DNA of 64,000 nucleotides. Source: Chinchilla lanigera. Taxonomy: Eukaryota; Chordata; Mammalia; Rodentia; Chinchillidae. The notes below the pieces were generated by a model that saw nothing but the letters and a program-made list of their open reading frames with translations, searched no databases and was not told the origin of the DNA. Shown here piece by piece: positions 1 through 10,979 of the stretch (positions within the stretch are counted from its first letter, which is position 1; the number at the start of each line of letters is the position of its first letter). Where the stretch lies: positions 25,024,467-25,088,466 of the forward strand of contig NW_004955425.1 of the NCBI RefSeq assembly GCF_000276665.1, written 5' to 3'. A program made the position numbers and the translations under genes.

Positions 1-396
1 CCGTCGCTAAAGTAGATAAAATTGACATTAGAAAACCAACCACCCCTACCATTCAGGGGAAAGAAATTAAACTGGCAGTGGTCCAATGAGTCTAAGAGAA
101 AGCACAGGATTGAGTTCACAACTCATTGTCTAACTTATTCTGGACAAATCAAAAAAGACTGCATAGATAGGCAGAGGGGAGGCCCGCTTAATAGCAGGTG
201 AACCCATGTTTCTAGGTGCTCATATGTAGAAGGAAAGTCGTTAAAGGGAAGTCATTCCTGTCTCTCAGTCTTCATATCACAGCACTGAGGCCTACCCTTG
301 CCAGCTGCAGTAGATAGACACCAGGTAGCCCACTCAGCTCCCCTCACCACCACCTCTTCAGTCCACCTCGCTCGACTTCTGCTTTATCAACACCTG

Positions 397-530
397 CATT
401 TCCTTATAAATTAACCATTGTTCATTTCCTTATAAATTAACTGTTGTTAATTTCCTATCATCTTGTTGTGACATTCTGTATCATTTTTATTGTTTTTGTT
501 TCTTTAAAATAAAAAAAGAAAGCTGCACAT
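397..530 (+). mobile_element. L1 3'-end fragment with a 26-bp tandem duplication
   Basis: The tail (CATTTTTATTGTTTTTG then AATAAAAAAAG) matches the 3' end of the L1 copies at 34.8-35.3 kb and 36.1-36.4 kb in this window. It starts with a 26-bp unit present twice in tandem at 397-422 and 423-448. Only the extreme 3' end is present. Confidence 0.45.
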
Positions 531-2261
531 AGGAATTAAAATTATAAAAGAATACACACACACACACATGCATGCTGTCTTTCATAAATTTTTTTGGAAT
601 TGGAGGCCAATTCCAATTCCACAGGCTTTGCTTAGTGTTTCCTTCATCTGCCAAATAAATTATTTTATGGGGATTCTTGTCTCAGGGGCTGCTTCTAAGA
701 CAGAGAGAGAAAACCCTAAAAATGCAATACACTGAGTGAGCCATTTGTTCTTTTCCTGCACTTTGAAGTGCATGCTTAATGTGCCACGGGTCCAGCAGTC
801 ACTCTCTTGCTAACTTTGATGAATTAAAGGACCCAGGGGCATAAAATGGAGAGAAAGGCCAACAAATATATGCACTTCACTTCCAGAGGGAAGCATTTAG
901 AGTCAGCCTGAGGGCCCCCCACCACACACACAGAAAACAAAATGTAAAAGAATATAAGAGAAAGTTAGTTAGGGAATAATCAAGGTCATCTGGTTGCTTG
1001 AGGCAATGCTGAGTCTCCCTGAATTTAAATGAATAGAAGATTAGAAGAAAATGGGCATGGAAGGAAGGAGAAAGGGACGAGAGAGAAAGCAAACATGTTC
1101 TTTAATAAATAGCCCCAAACTACTGCATGGCTTCATTTTCTCATCTCCTGAGTGTCTATGCATTTTAATAACCCTCAAAGGCAACACCCTTGCTGAACTA
1201 ACATGCATAATTATCACTTGGAGAATCTGTAGATTATATTCTACTTGTCCTGCTTGAGATAGTAGGCAACCAAGCAATACATCTTGAAAAGCCATTATTT
1301 AATTCATTGGGGGAAAAAAGGAATAGGACTCAAGCTATGATATAAAAAGAAGGACATTCCTTTAAGATGCAAGTTCTAGGTCTGCAGAAAACTTATTCTA
1401 ACAGATCTTTCCCCCTAAAGTCATCAGTGCTATCACACTGTGCACTAGGACACTTCCTCTTCCATTTCTATGAAGGCACATTTGTACTTCACATATACTG
1501 TAGTAAGTATTCATTTAAATGATGTTTGGTGATCCTATACTAAAGCAGCAATTTACAGACAGAAGGTATTTTACTCACAATTGCTCGTAGATATTCAGTA
1601 CAAATATAACATACAAGCAAAAGCCTACAAATGTACTCCTGTCACAAATAATCATGGACTTTAAAATATCAATTTACTTTAATAGTCAAAAAAACTCATG
1701 AACATCCATTATCAGGGAAGAACTGAAATGAGTCAGAAGAACAATGTGTTACTTTTCTTTTACCTCAATTATCTTTACATAATTCCTAATTTTGTGATGA
1801 GACATTTGGGAATATTGATTGTTTTCTTAAAAAGAACTGATTGCCTAAGTACATGCCAGAGGCTTTGTCAGATATTTAAAAATTATGTAGGAAAGAGAAG
1901 TTCCAATAAATTAGTTATAAATCTTCACTTGCAAATTGAATTATTTTCTATGGAAGACAAAATTTTCCCTTTCCAGGGACTTAACAGTCTTTAAAGCAAT
2001 AGTGTTCCAGAGATACTTCACACTTAAGGAAGGGGACTTTCAATAAAGATGTCAATTATTATAACTCCAAGGATCGAGATGACTGTACATCCTTTGAGTG
2101 GTAATTTAGTAGTTACATGATTCAGTTGAAAACCATCCACTTACAACATTTAAAATTACATCAATAACCCCCCAAAATGTGCAGAGTCACTCTGGAGAGT
2201 CCCTGACTGTGTTTCCATCAGAGGGTGATCAACCTAAGAATTTGTTGCTTAAATGGACCCT

Positions 2262-2434
2262 ACACACACACACACACACACACAAAGAAGAACAATGAAG
2301 AGGCTAAAAAGGAAAATGGCAGGGGAGGAGGATAAAAAGAAGGAGAAGAAAGAAAAGAGGAAGGGAAGAGGAAAGAAGGGGAGGGGAAAGAAAAAGAAGA
2401 GGAGGAGGAGGAGGAAGAAGAAAGGAAGCAGAGA
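2262..2434. repeat. (CA)n followed by polypurine tract
   Basis: A (CA)n run of about 22 bp leads into a GA-rich tract. Positions 2334-2428 are 95 uninterrupted purines on the + strand, made of AAG/AGG-type units. Translated open frames here are only Lys/Arg or Ser/Phe low-complexity. Confidence 0.9.
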
Positions 2435-2968
2435 TTGGAAGGAGTGCAGGGCAAGTTTCCTGGGTTACAAAGTCAAGTATTGTGGTCACTGTATCTCTCT
2501 GCATGATTCCTCCTTGTGATGGTCCCATTATTCATTCTGATGCCCTTCTTCCTGTGGTGGATTCTTCCACCTGGTTTATGTACAGTTAGCATCATTTATA
2601 GTATCAAGAGACGGTTGTTTTGATGCCTCCAGCACAAATAAAGAAGAGCTATGGAGTTAGTCTCACCTTGACCTCCCAGGAAACAATATTATCTCCTAAA
2701 CAAAACATGGTATCAGCAAATTACATTAAATCAAACACCATGGAAAAACAGATCATACATAAAAGCAATCACTACTATCTTAGGTATTTATCTGTGGGAA
2801 TTAGAACCTGTGCCTATAAAAGCCTTGTGCGTGAACATTAATGACAGTACATGAACTAGAAATAGCCCAGCGCCTACCCACAGGGGAACAGATAAATTGA
2901 CATATATCTGTAGACCAGAAAAGCGCTTAGCAATAAAAAGGAACAAAGTACAAACATACACAATAGTT

Positions 2969-3117
2969 GGTTTGTCTTTTTGAGACAGGGTCTCACTATG
3001 TGGCTCAGGCAGGCCTTGAACTCACTTTGGAGCCCAGGCTGGCCTCAAACTCGCAGTGCTTTTCCTGCCTCAGCTTCCTGAGTTCTGGGATCACAGGCAT
3101 GCACCCCCACGCCCAGT
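2969..3117 (-). mobile_element. B1-like SINE
   Basis: Antisense B1-like element: TTTTTGAGACAGGGTCTCAC at one end, GCCCAGGCTGG internally and CCTGAGTTCTGGGATCACAG at the other. An ATACACAATA-like direct repeat on both sides (about 2957 and 3121) may be the target-site duplication. Confidence 0.85.
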
Positions 3118-3829
3118 CAGATACACACAATAAATGGATGAATTTCATAAACATTATGCTGGGGAAAGCTGCCAGGCATCAAAAGAATATATACTATGTG
3201 ATTCCACTTAGATGAAATGCTAAAAAAGTTACACAGACCAAAGATGCATTAGGGTAGGGTGTGGGAGATGGACCACAAAGCAGCATAGGTGATCTTTGGG
3301 GAGATGGCAGTCAAATCTATCATGTTTTGGGGGCAATTACATAGGTGTCCATTTTTGTCAAAAGTCATCAGCCTACGCTCTCAAACTATATGGATGCTAT
3401 GATCGTACATTATAGCTTTAAAAGTTGGCTTTAAGAAAAAATATTTTTTGAAAACTAATGAACAAATAATACCTTTCTAATTTTTTTTTAAATCTCAGTG
3501 TCAACAACTCTACTGTCTGACCACCATCTTCCTCCTCTCCTCCTCGCTCCTTAGGCTGCCAGTGCAGCAGTTCTGAGTCCAGTGGCTTTTCAGTTCCCCC
3601 ATCCACCTCATGTCCTCCCTTTTTCCTTTAAGCCACTTGGACCCCATGGCGCAGCCTTGTGACCAGTCCCTTGCACCCCTCACCAGTCTTGCCCTGCATG
3701 TTGGTTGGGAAACCACATCTCAGATGAAGTCACCATGCCTGCCCACACCTGCACCTAAAAGGATGAATGTGGTTGGAGACACCACACACTAGGCTGAACG
3801 GCTTCATCTTAAATTCATGGCCATGAACC
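3118..3829. other. Intergenic DNA, nothing recognised
   Basis: Unassigned sequence between a SINE and an L2-like block. No gene, RNA or recognisable repeat seen. Confidence 0.5.
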
Positions 3830-4640
3830 TCAGGTGGCCCCTAGCATTGCCACCATTGCCCTCTGCAACCCTCTGTCCCTTGATTAAGAATGATTCTGCC
3901 TCGTCTCCTCTTCATATCATATCTACACGAAGCTCAAATATCTCTCTCCCTTCTTCCTGTCAGTTGATCACTACTTGTTGCTTAAGAGTCAGAGAACTTG
4001 TATACATGCTGCCTAAACAAAACCTTTGTTCACTGCTTTTACTCCTGCTACAATCAAAAACTCATCTGTGCTCCAGACCTCATCTTCTCCCTCCTGGAGT
4101 AGATCCTTTCCACTCATCGATCAAGGATTTTACTCCAGCAATTAGCCACTACCCTTCAACCAGATTTTCTGCTTCTTCTGGACATTTCAGACATCTCAAA
4201 TACATACTATAATATCTTCCATCACTCAGCAAAAAGCTTTTCCCTTGACCTTGAATCCTACTCCATCTCCTTGTTTCCCTTCATAAAAACAACACTGTTC
4301 ACAAATAATTTCCTATAATTGCTATCTCTGTTTTCCCTTTCCCCTTTTTCTCTCTCTCTCTCTTTTTTTTTTGTTTTTGTTTTTGTTTTTGTTTTTGGTC
4401 TTTTTGAGGCAGGGTCTCACTATGCAGTTCAGGCTGGGCTTGAGCTCACTTTGTAGCCCAGGCTGGTCTCGAACTTGCAATGATCCTCCTGCCTCAGCCT
4501 CCCGAGTGCTGGGATTACAGGTGCATACAGCCATGCCTGGCTCTCCCCTTTCTCTCTTGACCCACTCTAATCTGGTTTTTTTCTGGCATTCCATTAACAT
4601 GCCTCTTTCAACATCAGAGTGCCCTCTGTGTAGCCAGTTC
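3830..4640 (+). mobile_element. L2 LINE fragment interrupted by a SINE
   Basis: C/T-rich sequence that follows the sense strand of ancient L2 LINEs, for example the stretch CTTTTCCCTTGACCTTGAAT and, after the SINE, TCTCTCTTGACCCACTCTAA. The 131-residue open frame at 3817-4212 runs through it and has no recognisable domain. A B1-like SINE splits it at 4363-4543. The assignment is from memory of the L2 consensus. Confidence 0.5.
4363..4543 (-). mobile_element. B1-like SINE
   Basis: Antisense B1-like SINE with a long T/GTTTTT tail on its left side, then GAGGCAGGGTCTCACTATGC and CCTCCCGAGTGCTGGGATTA. It lies inside the L2-like block; pyrimidine-rich CCCTTTCTCTC sequence on both sides may be the target duplication. 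Confidence 0.9.
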
Positions 4641-4867
4641 TCATAGCTTTTACTTGACTTCAAAGTCACAATTGATTTCTTTCTTTAGCCTCAGGATTTC
4701 TCTTGGTTCTCCCACTTTAGAGTCACTCTTTTCTAGCTTCATTTGCTTCTTTTTATTTTTCCATTTCTCAACCTCCAACTTTGGGCATGCTCCTGGTTTA
4801 ACCACAGGAACTATTGTCATCTCTTTCTCTAATAATCTACTCAAAGATATCTTCCAGCACTGCTGTA

Positions 4868-5300
4868 ATATGGATCTAAAATGTACCCCAAAAGCTCATG
4901 TGTTGAAGACTAGATTCACAATGTAGATTCAGTGTTCTGAAATGGAGTTTGGGAAAGTTATTAGATCACAAGGGCTCTAACCTCATGAATGGATTCATCC
5001 ACTGATAAGATATGGATTCATAGCTAAATGGACAACTGGGAGGTGGTGAAGTCATAGAAGAGAAGATAGTAGGAGGACATGGCTCTGGGGGCATGCCCTG
5101 GAAGAGTATCTATTGTCTCTGATCCATTCTTCATATTCTTTCTCTTTGTGTTCAGCTGCCATGTTGTTCTGCCTTGTCATAGACCCAGAAATAACAAAGC
5201 CAAGTGACCATGGACTGAACTCTCTGACACCATGAGCTAAAATAAATCTTTTCTCCTTTTAAATTGTCCTTCTTGGGTATTTTGTCTCAACAGCAGAAAG
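4868..5300 (+). mobile_element. MLT1/MaLR-type LTR, sense
   Basis: Matches the general layout of mammalian MaLR LTRs: an opening like CCCCAAAAGCTCATGTGTTG, a central GGGCTCTAACCTCATGAATG, and an end with an AATAAA signal (AGCTAAAATAAATC). Strongly diverged. Confidence 0.45.
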
Positions 5301-5317
5301 GTGATTGCCTTGTAACT

Positions 5318-5985
5318 TTCTTATCACTGAGACACAATATCCAACATCCACAAATTAAAGGAAGAAAGTTTTATTTTGGCTCATGGTTATAGTCCATGGT
5401 CAGCAGGCTACAGCATGGCAGAGGTACACAGTGGAATAAGTCTGCTCACATCATGATGGCCAGTGTTAGGTAAATGATGATTAACCAATAGAAAACATAG
5501 GTAGCCTAAATTTGACAGGTCTGGGTATGACCTCCTGGAGTAACTCCAAAGGAGAGTCTGTGTCCAATTTATTGAGCTGGGTCTTTTATGGATAGGGTAG
5601 CAGGTTAGAGGGACAGATTTAGGTGAGGTGATATGAAGGGGGTGGGACATGAGACTAGGTGAATGAAATGGCTGAGTATGTTGCTATAGGAACAGGCACG
5701 TGACCCAGCATGTTGGGCAGGTATGTTGTGTCCTACACATTGTTTCCAGGCTCAAGTGGGGTGCTACAGGAGGTAGGAGGGAGTGATGATTTTTTTCAGA
5801 GCTCAGGAGCTCAAAAAGCTGGGTCAGGGCAGACAGAGGTCAGACCTATCAGCTAAGTAGCAAAACGAGAAGCAAGGAGTCAGGAAGGGAGGTACACATT
5901 CCAGATGACACCCTCCATGACCCACCTCTTTCAACCAGAACCTAACTCCTAAGAAAGGTAACCTCTATCAGCCACTCCTATGAAT
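5318..5985. mobile_element. LTR-like repeat of the GTTTTATTTTGGCTCATGG type
   Basis: Shares the series 'AAAG..TTTATTTTGGCTCATGGTT', 'CATGGCAGAGG' and 'CACCTCTTTCAACCAGAACC' with related blocks at 14007-14407, 16210-16552, 19335-19740, 44683-45034 and 45905-46240. I can group the copies but not name the family with certainty; antisense MaLR-type LTR is my best guess. Confidence 0.4.
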
Positions 5986-6009
5986 GCATGAGAACTTTGG
6001 GGGACATTC

Positions 6010-6735
6010 TTGTTCTAAACAATAGGGTGACTAATTCAAAAAAGCCCCATAGCTTTATATTCTCCACATGTACTTTTATTACTATGTTTGTGATACATAA
6101 TAAATGCATACATCATGTGCAACTGGTACATATATAATCACATCTTGGTCCTTTCTACTGTCCCTTCCCCTTTATTCCCTCCTGTCTTTCACTATTCCCA
6201 GGTCCCTTTCCCATCTCTATGAAGTCTGTCTCCCTGTTTCATATCATCTATCTTTTGTTTTGCTCTTTAAATTATGTATAGTTTGGGTTTCTCATATAAG
6301 AGAAACCATACAACATTGAATTTTCTGTGTCTGATTTATGTCACTTAACATTATGGTCCCAAGACGCATTCAATATTCTACAAATGCTTTCAATTTATCC
6401 TTCTTTATATCTGATTAGTACTACATTGGGTATATATGTCACATTTTCTTTACCCAGTCATTTGTTGATGGGCATGTAGACTATTTCCAAGATTTGGCTG
6501 TCATGAGTTGTGCTGTTATAAACATGGGTATACACGGGTCACTGTAACATGATAAAGATCTCCTGGGAAGACACTCAGAAAAGGTAAAACTGGGTCAAAT
6601 AGTATTTCTAGTTTTAGCTTTTGAGGAATCTTCATCCTGATTTCCATAGTGGTTTTACTAGTTTACATTTTCACCAACAGTATAGAAGGGTTCCTTTCCC
6701 CCACAGCCTCTCCAGCATCTGTTGTTTACTTTTGA
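6010..6735 (-). mobile_element. L1 3' part, antisense
   Basis: Antisense L1: about 6360-6735 is the complement of the ORF2 C-terminus (AGTAGTACT..., ATTTGTTGATGGGCATGTAG, TTTTCACCAACAGTATAGAA), followed leftward by the 3' UTR. It is 5'-truncated and has no intact frame. Confidence 0.75.
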
Positions 6736-7003
6736 CCCTTGTGTTCTCCCAACCCCTTTAAACACCAGACCATTGCCACATGCATAAAGAACATTTCCAG
6801 TTGAATGTAATAGAGACATACTAAAAGGCCTAAAATGAGACCTTTAAACCTCTCCCAATCTAATTTTTCTTCCAGGTGTCTTCATATTAAGAAAGCAAAA
6901 ATCCATTATACCACCTTCTCAGGTTAAAAACCTCATAGTTATCCCTCTTGGGAATTAAGTTCAGTCAAGATTAGAAAATTGAATTGTTTAAATAATCAAA
7001 TCA

Positions 7004-7105
7004 GGGCTGAGGATATAGCTCAGTGCACAGGTGCCTGCCTAGCAAGCGCAAGGTCCTGAGTTTGACCCCCAGTACCAAATAAATAAATAAATAAATAAAC
7101 AAATC
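7004..7105 (+). mobile_element. ID-like tRNA-derived SINE
   Basis: Has the tRNA-like A box region (GGATATAGCTCAGTG) and B box region (GAGTTTGACCCCC), and ends in an (AAAT)n tail. It is somewhat diverged from the youngest copies in this window. Confidence 0.85.
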
Positions 7106-7466
7106 ATTTTTCTCAAAAAACAAAAGGTCCATAAATGGGCAGTTCCTGGAATCCTTTTAGTGGTTCAAAAACACTTGGACTAAAGAATGTAATTCTCTTG
7201 GCTTTTGCTCCTGGTTATAAGATGGCTACATGGCAAGAACAGAGCAGAAAATGAGGACTAGAAAAAAAAGAAATAAGGATGCCAGATAGCACTCCTTCTA
7301 AGGAGTGTTCTCAGAAGTCCCACCAGATGGCTATTTACAAATTAATGGTCACTGCCATCTTACCAGGAACTGGGATACCTAGTTTTTAACTTGCTAAGCC
7401 TAACAAAGTCAGGTTCTAACAACAAAGGGAAAAAGAAGATATATCTAGAGGTATCATTGTGTTATC

Positions 7467-7960
7467 CTTGACTCCTCTTTTGTGACATGCCCCACATTTT
7501 ATCAGTTAACTCTCATGGCTCTACCTCCAAAACGCATGTAGAGTATAGCTTAGTGGATATACCAAACTACTGCTTCACCTAAACCTCCATCTCGGCCAGA
7601 GTAAAATCCGATGTCCTTATGTTGTTTTAGAAGGTGCTATAATCTGTTGCTTCTGTTATCGCTATGAATTCACTTTCTTCCATTCCCTTACCCAGTCTAC
7701 TGAGTCCCAGTCACTACCTTGTTGTTTTTCAGACACACCATGAGTCTTCAACTTCATAGTCTTTGTACTTATTGATTCTTCCCTCAGGATGCCTTCATGA
7801 TGTGCTCTCTCATTTGCTTTAGGTTTATGCTCAGGTATCACCATATCACCTTACAGGAAAATAGTAACCTGTATCCATCACTATCCTCTCACTCTGCCCT
7901 ATTCATTATAGGACTTATTGCTACTCTCAAACAAAGTAATTAGTGGATGGTGGGTTTATT
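7467..7960 (+). mobile_element. L2 LINE 3' fragment
   Basis: Follows the L2 3' half in sense: TTATCCTTGACTCCTC, ATGGCTCTACCTCCAAAACG, CCAGAGTAAAATCCGATGTC, and a later stretch like GCTCAGGTATCACC. Diverged and frameless. Assigned by comparison with the remembered L2 consensus. Confidence 0.5.
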
Positions 7961-8010
7961 TTCTGTCTTAACCACATAAACTACAAGCTCCATAGGAACA
8001 AGGACTTTGT

Positions 8011-8181
8011 GAACCAGGCATAGTGGCACACCCCTATAACCCCAGCACTCAGAAAGCTGAAGCAGGAGGATTGCTGCGAGTTCGAGACCAGCCCAGGCTA
8101 CATAGTGAGTTCAAAGTCTACTACACAATGAGACCCTTTCTCAAAAAAAAAAAAAAAAGAAAAGAAAAAAGAAAAAAGGAG
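8011..8181 (+). mobile_element. B1-like SINE with 12-bp target duplication
   Basis: Sense B1-like copy ending in an A-rich tail. It is flanked by exact direct repeats CAAGGACTTTGT at 7999-8010 and 8182-8193, which define both ends of the insertion. Confidence 0.92.
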
Positions 8182-8193
8182 CAAGGACTTTGT

Positions 8194-10679
8194 TTTTATT
8201 CACAACTGAAAGTTCCAGCACCAAAAACCATACCTGATGCATAACAGATACTCAACAAATATTTATTGAGTTTGAATGGTTTTTCCAAATCTGGATCAAA
8301 ACTTACATATCTTTGGAGAAACTTTCCATCATCACTACAGGAAGGAAAAGGGTTCCCCCAACCTCCTGCCACTACAGAAAGGAAAATCTTGCCATAAGTG
8401 CAAGATCAATCCCCTCGTCCACCCTCCTCTGGACGCATGGCTCTAACTCATCAGCACCACCAGACAAACGCCTACTGTCAGCAGTGTCTTGCCCTTCAGG
8501 GAACACAGCCCTTCCTCCAAAGAGCACTTGCTGGCCAAGGATGATGTCAGTGACAGGAAGCGCTGCCCAGAGCAGGGATCTGATCTCTACTTGGAACCAC
8601 TGCTGGCAGAAAGCCTTGGAATTATGGCCTGCTAGGAATGATCCAGAGCCATCCCGCAGCATTCAGCTTAGCACTAATAAGTCCATGTTGAAAAGCTGAC
8701 CATTTGTCTACACTCGTAAGACTCTTGTACATGTATGCACTTGTATACATACATGCACACACCTATATACACATTTATATTCCTGAAATTTATTTTTGAT
8801 AGCTACCTCAGTACTTAAAGCTACTAGTGAATGGGGTACCTAGCTTTACCTTGAATAGATCCTAAGGTAGAAAGGTAATAGAATCCCCCTCAGATAGTGT
8901 AGCCTCTAAATCTTCTGAGCTAATACTGAAACACAAGATGGAAGCCTTGTGCGGAAGCCCTGACTAATGGGCCCACTGGCAACTGCTGTCTTTTTACAGG
9001 GTTCTCCTCTATCCCAAACTAGTCCATCATCTCAATTCCATCACATGAGGTCAAAGCATTTTCTGTACCTAAGTCAGTGAGGGTCTTGGTAAAATGGAGA
9101 ATCTCTGGCAGTGCATCTATGATATTCTTTTCAGCCTCAAAACATATTTAATGAGCATTTGTAGGACAGGACTAAAGTGCCAGGTGAAACATTTTTATAG
9201 ATTTGATCTCACATCTTTCTGGGAAGCATGTGTACTACACACACATTCACCATCCAGCACTTGTCTAGTAACAGTTTTAAACATGACTTCTCAGAATGGT
9301 CTAGCAACTTCATTAGGTAGTAGAAAAAAGCTAATAGCAGATGGAAAAAATTATCACAATGGATTATTAAATGAAAAGAGTGCATTTGATACTATAGCAT
9401 GCTCCCAACTGTCCATAAACATAGTCATGTGGAATTGATTAAATAGAAGTGTATTTTTCCAAGTGGTAGGTTTATGTTGACTTAACATTTTTCATGCAGG
9501 CCCATGCTTATACATATTTTAATATTTTCCAATTTCTTTATGATGGACATTTATGCCTTTTACTCAGTCATGGTTGTTCCATCTCAGCTACTGGATCTTT
9601 GATCAATTCAAGATTTGATCAACTGCTATATTTCCTTTTGTTCATATGGAAATTTTCCCAGATTTATAACACAATAACAATTTTATAATTGTTAGCCCAA
9701 AATCTGTATCTTCTCTAAGTCACCTTTTGTATGTTGGCACATGATCCCTCCAACCAGGGCCCTTTTTGAGATTTGATGTATGAACTCTGGGACTGAGACT
9801 CTGTCCATGGAAATTATAAATTCTGAGGCCAATGTAAATGGTTCTTCCCAGGAGGGGAGGAAGCTGGCTATGGTAGAAGAAAATGAGACAACAGGAAAAA
9901 GAGCATATCCACTTATCTTTGTTTCGGTCAGGATTTTAAGCGGTAAACAACGAAATACATCTTGACTGGCTTGAATGAAAGGGAATTAAGAGCCAATAGG
10001 TGGCTCACAGACGCCCTGAGAAGGGTGCATGCTGAGCAGTCAGAAACAATGGCCGGGTTCTCTGCAGGGGCCACTGCAGCCAGAACACCTCCCACCACCA
10101 CACTCGGCACCCGCACCGTGACCTGCCCACATGCTGCCCAGTTCGCATGGGGCGCACAGGGCCAGATGCTGGTGACTCTGGCCTTGATACTCCAAGGAGT
10201 CCAACGTGTCCCTGTCCCACTTTCCAGCGAGCAAATTCTGCACACCCTTTGTTGTTGTAGTCGGGGTTTGCAAGGGAATAGATCTAATACAGGGCATGTA
10301 ACTTATAACATTTTATAATACTATAAATATTAGACGAACATTATATTATTTATTTTATATGAAATATGTATCTTATATAAAATATTTATTTTATATTATA
10401 TAAGTATCATAAATACAAATATTATTTTAATATGATATTATTACAAATGTTTATAATAGGGTTGTTTTATAATTTCATCCAAAAAGTCAAATGCAGAAGA
10501 GTGCAAGAGATTTGTCCACACACTAGAGACATAAAGAATCCAGCTGAGAGCCTGGATCCCACAGCAATGCTGTACACAAGTCCAGCAGAAGACCTAAAGC
10601 CCATCACAATGTCTCATAGGAATCTGTGTCAAGGGTCTGTACTGGGAAGGCCCAGAGGTCAGTGGTGGAAACTAGAAAG
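8194..10679. other. Intergenic DNA, nothing assigned
   Basis: Frames at 8313-8699 (+) and 8372-8662 (-) face each other on opposite strands and neither resembles a protein I know. Positions 10000-10260 are moderately GC-rich with several CpGs. They are followed by a very AT-rich stretch at 10309-10450. Part of 9930-10000 looks like an ancient interspersed repeat. No gene supported. Confidence 0.5.
10309..10450. repeat. AT-rich low-complexity stretch
   Basis: Dense TATA/ATTT repeats (ATTATTTATTTTATATG, TATAAAATATTTATTTTATA) with almost no G or C for about 140 bp, directly after a GC-richer block. Confidence 0.8.
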
Positions 10680-10979
10680 TGTTGGGAGCGGCTGGAGCTG
10701 GACATTGGTCAAACGTGTGAAGGCAGCACAGAGCCAGAATGCCTCAAGCAGTCAAGCTACCTCAGTCTTCAGAAAGACATCCTGCCTGGACAATTACAGT
10801 CATTAGTCGCTAGGCAACATTACCTTTCCTGATACTAACTTTGCAAGAGTATAAAATACACGCCCCTACTGTTGAAGTCAGTCCTCTTGCCTGTCAAGTA
10901 AGAGGTTACTCCACTTGACCCCAGCTACTGTCTCTTGTCTTATTTTCCTCATACCCACCACTGTTTCTTTCCAGTGTAC
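10680..10979 (+). mobile_element. Possible ERV2-type solo LTR
   Basis: Starts with TGTTGGGAGCGG, the usual opening of rodent ERV2/ERVK LTRs. It has a TATA-like GTATAAAATA at about 10849-10858, followed by an R/U5-like pyrimidine-rich stretch. The right end is uncertain, and no internal retroviral genes are present beside it. Confidence 0.35.

Larger units (their letters stand above)
1..2955. other. Intergenic DNA, no gene seen
   Basis: No open frame here looks like a known protein. The stretch holds a short L1 3'-end fragment, a (CA)n run at 553-568, another (CA)n run at about 2262-2283, and a polypurine tract; the rest is unassigned. The short open frames are low-complexity or read through repeats. 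Confidence 0.7.

Noticed and set aside
2253..2519. Lys/Arg-rich frame and its Ser/Phe-rich opposite
   Set aside because: Pure translation of a polypurine/polypyrimidine tract.
3817..4212. 131-residue Ser/Leu-rich open frame
   Set aside because: Lies inside an L2-like repeat interrupted by a SINE and has no gene context.
8313..8699. Overlapping open frames on both strands (128 and 96 residues)
   Set aside because: Overlapping antisense frames point to base composition rather than coding. No domain recognised.
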